Of a DNA stretch of 55,103 nt, positions 48,855 through 55,103 are shown piece after piece. Within the stretch, counting starts at the first letter, position 1. Each line of letters opens with the position of its first letter. The notes beneath the pieces are model-generated. The model did no database searches, was not told the origin of the DNA, and was given only the letters and a program-made list of their open reading frames with translations. The position numbers were made by a program, and so were the translations under genes. The DNA is from Minisyncoccota bacterium (GTDB taxonomy: Bacteria; Patescibacteriota; Microgenomatia; UBA1400; PJMF01): positions 1 to 55,103 of the forward strand of contig PJMF01000021.1 of the NCBI GenBank assembly GCA_003173865.1. Reading direction: 5' to 3'.

Positions 48855-50663
48855 ATGTGTGGCATTTACGCTGTTGCTTTGGCATCTAAAAATTCAAAAA
48901 CAAGTAAAGACCGAGCTGGTCAACAAGTTCTTGATGGCCTGAAACGTCTTGAGTACCGTGGCTATGATTCTTGGGGCGTCGCGGTTGAAGTAGATAAAAA
49001 AATTTCACTCGACAAACATATTGGCAAAATTGGAAGTGTGGTGAGTCCACAAGTTCCGGCTGCGGCAGTCGCTTTAGGACATACGCGTTGGGCAACGCAT
49101 GGGGGAGTGACTGACATTAATGCACATCCGCATGCGGCAAGTGATGGTTCGTTCGTCCTGGTGCAAAACGGCGTGATGGAAAATTATCAAGAAATGAAGA
49201 CAGAGTTAATGGCGAAAGGCTATACATTTATCAGTCAAACTGACACGGAAGTGATTGTCCATTTGGTTGAAGAGACGCGTCGATTGCCGTTAGACAAGAA
49301 AAAAGGCCTCAGTTTTGAAGCTGTGTGCGAAGCATTTTGTCAGTTGACCGGGCGCAACACGATTGCCGTGCTTACTCATGCCGGAAATATTTATGCTGTT
49401 CGAGATGGCTCGCCGTTGGTAGTTGGTAAAGATAAAAAAGGGAATTTTTTCCTTTCTTCTGATGTCGTTTCTTTAGCAGCGGATGCAAGTGAGTACTATG
49501 CTTTAGAAAGCCGCGAAGCAATCAAGATTGAAAATGGCAAAGCCGAGCTCTTCGATGTTGATCGACAAGTGAAGTTGCCGCTGCTTTTTTCTGATATAGA
49601 TGTCGACGCAACGAAGTTGGATAAAAATGGTTTTGCAGACTTCATGCTGAAAGAAATTTACGAACAGGCCGAAGTATTGGAAAAACCGCTTCGTCAACCA
49701 AAAGAGCTCCTCGAAGCATTCATGAAAAAATTAAAAACGGCACGTCATGTGTATACCATTGGAGCGGGGAGTGCAGATTTTGTCAGTACCCAAATTTCTT
49801 TTTTCTTGCGTCAAAAAGGAATTTTTGCGACGCCGATTAAGGCATACGAGTCTCGTTCTTTTCAAGGTGTAGTTGGAAATCAAGATATTTGCTTGGTGGT
49901 GAGTCAAAGCGGCGAAACGGCAGACACGGTCGAAGTGATCGAGTGGATGAAGCAAAAAGGTGTAACTATTGCGAGTATCGTCAATATGCCAGGGTCCACC
50001 ATTTCGCGTTTATCTGATTTTCCGTTCATGTTGCAAATTGGTCCCGAAATTGGGATTGCGAGTACGAAAGCAGTTTCGAGCACCATGGTATGGGGAAAAG
50101 CATTGGCAGAAATGGTAGCTGGAAAAAAAATTGAGATGTATCAAGCAGAGGTGCGCAAGTATCAATCACAATTAAGCAACTGGTTATCTCATGCGCACAC
50201 CACTGAACAGCTCAAAGATATTGCTGTTGAGTTAGCAAAGATGCGAGACATATTTATTTTAGGTCGTGGTCAGTTGTACATGCCAACCTTAGAGTCCGCA
50301 TTGAAGTTGAAGGAAATTAGTTATCTGCACGCAGAAGGTTTTTCTGGTGGAGAGTTGAAGCACGGAGTGATTGCGTTGATCGAAAAAGGAACGCCGGTCA
50401 TTTGCTTAATTGCTCATGATCAAGAGCGTGCGGACATGCTAAGCGCGGCAGCGGAAGTGAAAGCGCGCGGAGCGTGCGTGATTGGAATTGCTGCGCAAGA
50501 AAATGAGTTGTTTGACGAATGGATTGCTATCCCAGACAACGAACAGTTTGTTTCCATTTCTAGTTTTATTCCCGCGCAGTTGCTTACGTATTACATCGCA
50601 TTGGAAAAAGGTCTTGATCCGGATAAACCACGCAACTTAGCAAAAAGTGTTACAGTAAAGTAA
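48855..50663 (+). CDS. glmS: Glutamine--fructose-6-phosphate aminotransferase (isomerising)
   Basis: 602 aa, full length. It makes glucosamine-6-phosphate, the first step to UDP-GlcNAc and peptidoglycan. MCGIYAVAL gives the N-terminal Cys2 glutaminase nucleophile. GHTRWATHG, HPHAASDGSFVLVQNGVMENY (split) and two SIS domains follow (LVVSQSGETADTVE; ILGRGQLYMPTLESALKLKE, split). The C-terminal DKPRNLAKSVTVK loop carries the sugar-binding Lys. Ribosome site AAGGAG. pgi, supplier of its substrate fructose-6-phosphate, is next. Confidence 0.98.
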   Translation: MCGIYAVALASKNSKTSKDRAGQQVLDGLKRLEYRGYDSWGVAVEVDKKISLDKHIGKIGSVVSPQVPAAAVALGHTRWATHGGVTDINAHPHAASDGSFVLVQNGVMENYQEMKTELMAKGYTFISQTDTEVIVHLVEETRRLPLDKKKGLSFEAVCEAFCQLTGRNTIAVLTHAGNIYAVRDGSPLVVGKDKKGNFFLSSDVVSLAADASEYYALESREAIKIENGKAELFDVDRQVKLPLLFSDIDVDATKLDKNGFADFMLKEIYEQAEVLEKPLRQPKELLEAFMKKLKTARHVYTIGAGSADFVSTQISFFLRQKGIFATPIKAYESRSFQGVVGNQDICLVVSQSGETADTVEVIEWMKQKGVTIASIVNMPGSTISRLSDFPFMLQIGPEIGIASTKAVSSTMVWGKALAEMVAGKKIEMYQAEVRKYQSQLSNWLSHAHTTEQLKDIAVELAKMRDIFILGRGQLYMPTLESALKLKEISYLHAEGFSGGELKHGVIALIEKGTPVICLIAHDQERADMLSAAAEVKARGACVIGIAAQENELFDEWIAIPDNEQFVSISSFIPAQLLTYYIALEKGLDPDKPRNLAKSVTVK

Positions 50664-50690
50664 AGACGGAGTTACATCGTAAAAGGAGAC

Positions 50691-51998
50691 ATGAAAACAC
50701 AAATTTCTTTCAATCAAAATTTTCTCTATGCAACTGCTGAAAACTCAGTTGGTATTCGCAAAGAAACGCAAACCCAAACGGCAGAGCGAGTGCAGCACGC
50801 CATTGCAGCAGTTGAAAAAAAATTAGCCGACCACCAATATGGTTTCGTCGAAGTCCTTGCTGAAGATCATTATCTGACTGCAGTTGAGGTAGCGTTTGAA
50901 AACATTCGCTGGGCGAAAACACTCGTCGTGATTGGGATTGGTGGTTCTGACCTGGGTGCGCGAGCAGTGCAACAAGCACTGGAAGTAGAGAAACCTCCTT
51001 TTCGAGTGATTTTTCATGGTGACTCCACCGATCCAGTGGCGATTACCCGTTTACTACGCAGTATTAATCTTGATGAAACTGTATTCAACATCATTTCTAA
51101 ATCTGGAGAAACCGTCGAAACAATCTCGCAATATATTTATCTCAAACAAGTTGTTCAGCAAAGTACTGGAGAATGGCAAAAACATTTTCTTTTTACGACC
51201 GATGAAAAAAATGGCATTTTGCGTGAAGAAGCTGATCGCGAGAAAGTTGCAACTTTACCGATTCCACCCACCGTTGGTGGTCGTTTTTCGGTGCTGACAC
51301 CTGTGGGTTTGTTGCCCGCAGTGGCGATGGGTGTTGATATTCGAACACTTGTCCGTGGGGCTGTTGAGTTTGCCGCATCGACCGAAATGCGTGTACTGGC
51401 CCAAAACTTTGCGACGTCACAATTTCAACTCTACACCCAAGGAATGAAGCTCGTTGTGATGGCGCCGTACTCAGTTCAACTAGAAGAATTTGCGCGCTGG
51501 TTCCGCCAATTGTGGGCAGAGTCACTGGGTAAAGATGGAAAGGGAATTTTACCGATTCAAGCTCGTGGTCCAGCTGATCAGCACTCGCAGTATCAATTCT
51601 ATAATCAGGGCACGTCGATGCAGTCGTTGTTCTTTATTCGGATTGAACACGCAGCAGAAGATTATACGTTGAGCGGCATTGGTGTCCCAGCTGTGCAGTA
51701 TCTCGAAGGTCACTCATTTCATGAAATTCTGAATACTGAGCAGGAAGCCTCGGCATTGGCTTTGAAAAAAGTTGGCCGGCCTTCGGCTGTGTTAAGTATG
51801 AGTAAACTTGATGCTGATAGTCTAGGAAAACTTTTTATGTTTTTTGAACTTGCAGTTGTCTATGTTGCCGAGATGCTTGGTGTTAATGCATTTGATCAAC
51901 CAGGGGTAGAAGAGGGCAAACAAATGATGTACGCCTTGATGGGTCGAGCAGGTTTTGAGGCGAAGAGAGCAGAGATTGAGGAGTTGAAGAAGGCTTAA
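50691..51998 (+). CDS. pgi: Glucose-6-phosphate isomerase
   Basis: 435 aa, the shorter bacterial type. IGIGGSDLGARAVQ, then FNIISKSGETVETISQY (phosphate loop), PIQARGPADQHSQYQFY, and SFHEIL with the ring-opening His. It links glucose-6-phosphate with fructose-6-phosphate, the GlmS substrate. AAAAGGAG precedes ATG 28 nt after glmS, an operon-like distance. The stop overlaps hisS by 4 nt, convergent. Confidence 0.97.
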   Translation: MKTQISFNQNFLYATAENSVGIRKETQTQTAERVQHAIAAVEKKLADHQYGFVEVLAEDHYLTAVEVAFENIRWAKTLVVIGIGGSDLGARAVQQALEVEKPPFRVIFHGDSTDPVAITRLLRSINLDETVFNIISKSGETVETISQYIYLKQVVQQSTGEWQKHFLFTTDEKNGILREEADREKVATLPIPPTVGGRFSVLTPVGLLPAVAMGVDIRTLVRGAVEFAASTEMRVLAQNFATSQFQLYTQGMKLVVMAPYSVQLEEFARWFRQLWAESLGKDGKGILPIQARGPADQHSQYQFYNQGTSMQSLFFIRIEHAAEDYTLSGIGVPAVQYLEGHSFHEILNTEQEASALALKKVGRPSAVLSMSKLDADSLGKLFMFFELAVVYVAEMLGVNAFDQPGVEEGKQMMYALMGRAGFEAKRAEIEELKKA

Positions 51999-53242
51999 AC
52001 TGGCCGCAAAAATCGCACTACGTCATCAGCGCTCATCAACTCTTGTGTGCCGTTTGCCATCGTTTTTAGCATTACTGTATTTTGTTTGGCTTCTTCTTCG
52101 CCAATCACAGCAACGTAAGGAATGTTCTTTTGATCAGCTAACTTGAATTGTTTGGCTAACTTTTCCGTGCCTGGATATACTTCGGTGTTGACGCCTGCCA
52201 GACGCAAACGCGCTGCGAGTCTGAGTGATTCCGTCGCAAACTCTTCATTGAAGATAGTGACTAATACTTGAGGCCCAACAGCATCTGCAGGAATTAATTT
52301 TAATTGTTCAGCAGCTTCGATCATGCGATCAAAACCAAAGGCAATTCCAACTGCCGGTACATTTGGTCCGCCCAGTTGTTCAATGAGATGATCATACCGA
52401 CCGCCACCACCGCAAGAACCGACGGGATAATCTGCCAAAATGACTTCGAAAATCATACCCGTGTAGTAATCAAGACCCCGAGCCAGACTTGATGTGAACT
52501 TAAGTGCAGCTTCAGGAACTCCGAGTTCGATTGCATTTGCCATGATCTCACTCAAGTTTGCTGACATCTCGGCTGAGTGAATGCTATGTAAAACTTCTTC
52601 GGCTACTTCACCGCTTAAACCTTTACGGACTAACTCAGCGGCGACATCTGTTTGAGACATTTTATCGAGTTTATCAATAGATTGAATAATGGAGAAAACA
52701 GTAATGTTTGGAGTCGCAAATGGTTCAAGTGTAGCCAACAAAGTTTGCCGATCGTTGATGCGAAGTTCAATATTGGGATAACCAACATTCTTATATGCAA
52801 AATATGTACAAGCTAAAATTTCTGCATCGGCGAGGGGAGAAGTGCTGCCAAAAATATCAATATCGCACTGGGTAAACTCGCGGTAACGACCTTTTTGGGG
52901 TTTATCCGCACGAAATACGGTTTGGGTTTGATAACGGCGAAAAAACTTTGGTAACTCGTTTTGGTATTGGCAAAGAACACGTGCTGTGGGAACGGTTTGA
53001 TCATAACGCAAACCTACTTGACGATCTCCATTGTCGGTAAAAGTGTAAACAAGTTTGTCTGCTTCATCGCCGTACTTTCCCAGAAGAAGTGAAGCATATT
53101 CAAGTGTAGGTGTTTCCAAAGGTGCAAAACCAAATCGCTCAAAGATTTCGATGACTTTTTTGAGCACAAAATCGCGTTTACGTTTTTCGGTGGGGAGAAA
53201 ATCGCGAAAACCTTTCAATGTTTGGGGCGCAGAGTTGGACAT
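51995..53242 (-). CDS. hisS: Histidyl-tRNA synthetase
   Basis: 415 aa class II synthetase. Motif 2 VGLRYDQTVPTARVL, the histidine loop GLDYYTGMIFE, CGGGGRYDHLIEQLGG, and motif 3 GIAFGFDRMIE. C-terminal anticodon domain begins near 325 (QVLVTIFNEEF). It lies 19 nt behind the M29 peptidase stop, so the two are probably one operon. I see no leader peptide with His codons before it. Confidence 0.97.
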   Translation of the reverse strand: MSNSAPQTLKGFRDFLPTEKRKRDFVLKKVIEIFERFGFAPLETPTLEYASLLLGKYGDEADKLVYTFTDNGDRQVGLRYDQTVPTARVLCQYQNELPKFFRRYQTQTVFRADKPQKGRYREFTQCDIDIFGSTSPLADAEILACTYFAYKNVGYPNIELRINDRQTLLATLEPFATPNITVFSIIQSIDKLDKMSQTDVAAELVRKGLSGEVAEEVLHSIHSAEMSANLSEIMANAIELGVPEAALKFTSSLARGLDYYTGMIFEVILADYPVGSCGGGGRYDHLIEQLGGPNVPAVGIAFGFDRMIEAAEQLKLIPADAVGPQVLVTIFNEEFATESLRLAARLRLAGVNTEVYPGTEKLAKQFKLADQKNIPYVAVIGEEEAKQNTVMLKTMANGTQELMSADDVVRFLRPV

Positions 53243-53261
53243 AGGTGAAGTTTATCATACT

Positions 53262-54260
53262 CTAGAGTAAAAATTTTCCATTCAAGGCGATTGTTTTTTC
53301 ATCGACTTTGATTTCTGGACTCAGTGTCACCCCATCTAAGTGAATCGGCACGTTCACTTTTCCTCCCATACTACTATTATTTCCCAAAGCTAAATGGGAA
53401 GTTGCATACGCCTTTTCGGCTTCTATCAGTTCACCATGAGGGTTCGTGGATGGGTTAGTGCCGATTCCAATTTCAGCAATGTTCAACGCTTCTGGGTCGA
53501 TTGAACGCAATTTTTTTTCGAGTTGCATTGCTGCTTTGCCACCTCTGAACTCTACAGCGTAACCATGTTGAATGTGTATGAAAATCGGCTCATCTAACTC
53601 CACATCTGCCATTGAACCATTGACCACCCAGGTCCCGTTCGTTGTTCCTTCAATTGGAGCAAAAAAAACTTCACCCGCTGGCAAATTTCCTACGTGACCC
53701 GTTGTAATAATGCCACCGTCGTTAAAAACCTGACCGCTGCGAATTTTAGTAGTTAAAGAAGTTCCAGCTTCTGAAGTAATTTCTAAATTTTTTTGATTTA
53801 TAAGTGCTTTTTTTAATTTTTCGCCCAAATCGTGAATGGGCTGATAATCAATCGTGAGTGTCCGCATCATCATTTCATAGTCGACAGTTGGCAAACTTGC
53901 ACCGCGATGATTACTCCTTGAAACAGTTTTCCCGGCCATGGTGTGGGTGAGTGAAAAAGACGTATGAAGCATTGTAATATCTGCAATTGCACAAGCATCA
54001 ATGACTGTTTGTGGTGGTTCCTCGCCACTGTGAGTCATCCCGTCTAAAACGATCAATTGAACTTGGTCAGTTAACGTTTTAGCAGACTCGAACCAAACTG
54101 CCGCTTCGCGTTCAAGCATGAGTACATCGGTCACAAGTAAAATACTTTCACCTTTCTGAAAACCAAGATTAGTGCGCAAAATATTTCGGCCAAGTTGGAG
54201 CTCCTTGGGAGTAAGTTCTCGAATCAATTCTTGATTTGAAAGCGTGCTGACAATTTCCAT
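53262..54260 (-). CDS. M29-family (aminopeptidase T-like) metallopeptidase
   Basis: 332 aa. NLPAGEVFFAPIEGTTNGTW matches the M29 hallmark, IAEIGIGTNPSTNP and HLALGNNSSMGG (usually IGDNSSFGG) complete the metal site, and the N-terminal half has the usual GESILLVTD. A cytoplasmic peptidase that releases N-terminal residues. The start ATG 54260 is divergent from the split gene at 54281. Confidence 0.85.
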   Translation of the reverse strand: MEIVSTLSNQELIRELTPKELQLGRNILRTNLGFQKGESILLVTDVLMLEREAAVWFESAKTLTDQVQLIVLDGMTHSGEEPPQTVIDACAIADITMLHTSFSLTHTMAGKTVSRSNHRGASLPTVDYEMMMRTLTIDYQPIHDLGEKLKKALINQKNLEITSEAGTSLTTKIRSGQVFNDGGIITTGHVGNLPAGEVFFAPIEGTTNGTWVVNGSMADVELDEPIFIHIQHGYAVEFRGGKAAMQLEKKLRSIDPEALNIAEIGIGTNPSTNPHGELIEAEKAYATSHLALGNNSSMGGKVNVPIHLDGVTLSPEIKVDEKTIALNGKFLL

Positions 54261-54280
54261 AAAAGGAGATTTATTTTAAC

Positions 54281-55103
54281 ATGAAATATTTACAAACGTC
54301 TGAAAAAGCATTACTCTCAATGGAGAAAATTTTTTTAGTAATTATGCTTAAAACTCGACGTATTTCACGCAGTGTGTTGATTAGTGTAGCAATGTTAGTA
54401 TTTGTAGCAGTGGGGGGGTCACTGCCTTATACTTGTCATTTCAGAACGCAGATACGCGGAAGAGTGCGTATATGATTGGTGGAGATGATAATCCCACAAG
54501 TGGGGTGATGCCTACACGTCCGCCGTATGTCACTCCTGCTTATCTTACACCAGTAGTACCGACTCCCACGCCTGCTGTTGGAGGAGCGATTGCTGCTGCT
54601 CAGCAGGCTCAACAAAATTCTCAATCTACTACGTCACAATCACCACCAAGCGCAGAGTTATTAGCAGCACAACAAAAATTGAGAGAATCAATACAGGCAA
54701 CTCTCAACAAAGTAAACTCTGCTGTACACAGAGTAGTTCCAGCAACATTAACAGACACAGGTCCTGGTTTAACACCACAGCAAGCACTTAATGCGATTCA
54801 AGGGACACAAGGTCAACAACAAACAAGTAGTGGACCAACATTGCCGCTTGATCAAGCAATGGCAGCAGCACTCAAAGCAGTGAATGATACTTCTCAACGA
54901 GTTACCCAAAATTTACTCTCTAAATCACAAACTTCTTTATCAACATCACAAACAAATTCTTTGCCTACATTACCTCCTGGCATGAAAGGAGTAGTAGGAA
55001 TGAGTGGTGGAAAATGTTATTGTGAAAATTCAAAGGGTCTGAATGAAGTATGTGCTCCGGAACTGTGTTGTGGGCAAGCAAATGCACCAACTTACAATAA
55101 GAC
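54281..55103 (+). pseudogene. Membrane-anchored Gln/Thr/Pro-rich protein split by a G7 frameshift, 3'-truncated by the window
   Basis: The first frame (ATG 54281, or ATG 54344) encodes LKTRRISRSVLISVAMLVFV and reads AVGG up to the G-run, then ends at 54475 with an unlikely tail. The frame that continues open to 55103 reads, behind the same run, GVTALYLSFQNADTRKSAYM, then GGDDNPTSGV, a long Gln/Thr/Ser/Pro-rich part and a Cys-rich segment (GGKCYCEN, PELCCG). Joined, the two give one basic N-terminus, one membrane helix and an exported repeat-poor linker. With 8 G (or 5 G) the frames would join. The second frame has no start of its own before ATG 54472. The product would be a surface protein. 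AAAGGAG (54262-54268) is 12 nt before ATG 54281. Confidence 0.6.
54412..54418 (+). repeat. Poly-G tract (7 G) at the frameshift
   Basis: T-GGGGGGG-TC within the membrane-helix codons of the gene at 54281. It lies at the exact point where the two halves of the protein change frame. Gain of one G or loss of two restores the frame. Confidence 0.7.

Noticed and set aside
48743-48889. A 48-codon frame before and overlapping glmS
   Set aside because: No convincing ribosome site, it runs through the heptamer repeats and an RNA stem, and ends inside glmS; codon pattern is not persuasive.
1-55103. tRNA or rRNA genes, CRISPR arrays, insertion sequences
   Set aside because: Reading for T-loop motifs, regularly spaced repeats and transposase motifs gave nothing convincing; GTTCGA-like hits lie inside coding regions.

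Overview
The window looks like a chromosomal segment of a small-genome bacterium of the Candidate Phyla Radiation (Patescibacteria) type. This is inferred from a short EF-Ts (154 aa), an rpsF-ssb-rpsR operon without rplI, tight packing with many gene overlaps, many small orphan proteins, and coding sequences that begin directly behind a -10 box. TGA is used as a normal stop, so this is not a recoded (Gracilibacteria-like) lineage. I see no tRNA, rRNA, CRISPR array, transposase or integrase. The only phage-like domain is the Bro-N domain of a DinD-like protein.

Layout. 1-9.6 kb: the 3' end of guaA, an orphan gene, a convergent gene fusing a Ham1/RdgB-type NTP pyrophosphatase to an IMP dehydrogenase-like barrel, glyA, a VapBC-type toxin-antitoxin pair, nfo, a small gene with a structured 5' leader, and folD. 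9.6-18 kb: rpsB-tsf, orphan genes, recR, a dinD-like gene, and a minus-strand folate operon folP-folB-(CADD-like)-folK. The CADD-like protein keeps the Tyr and Lys that the Chlamydia self-sacrificing para-aminobenzoate synthase uses. Hpf and two Gln-rich orphans follow. 18-20.5 kb: a cysteine-rich leader peptide and a complete attenuator precede an unknown gene and cysS. 20.5-24 kb: a signalling cluster with a HAD-like protein, a pseudo-receiver, a XRE regulator, a soluble PAS histidine kinase and a response regulator. 24-28.5 kb: a small membrane protein gene, then mutS and mutL.

28.5-45 kb: a lipoprotein, orphan genes, a membrane-anchored metzincin protease, an FMN reductase, a second toxin-antitoxin pair, a DHCR24-like FAD enzyme, a SulP transporter preceded by a 47-aa membrane protein, ychF, a Ser/Thr kinase with a large insert, a winged-helix ATPase-like regulator, galE and galT, a possible glycosyltransferase, and rpsF-ssb-rpsR behind an S6:S18-type leader. 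45-55 kb: ctpA, rpmE-prfA, an orphan, a large structured RNA leader before glmS, pgi, an M29 aminopeptidase followed by hisS, and a membrane-anchored Gln/Thr/Pro-rich surface protein split by a G7 tract.

Metabolic links: guaA with the IMPDH-like fusion (guanine nucleotides); glyA, folD and folP/B/K plus the CADD-like enzyme (folate and one-carbon); galE, galT, glmS and pgi (sugar nucleotides for the envelope). The most notable candidates are the cysteine attenuator (18.08-18.22 kb), the CADD-like gene inside the folate operon, the pyrophosphatase-IMPDH fusion, the unidentified glmS leader RNA and the G-tract frameshift at 54.4 kb.
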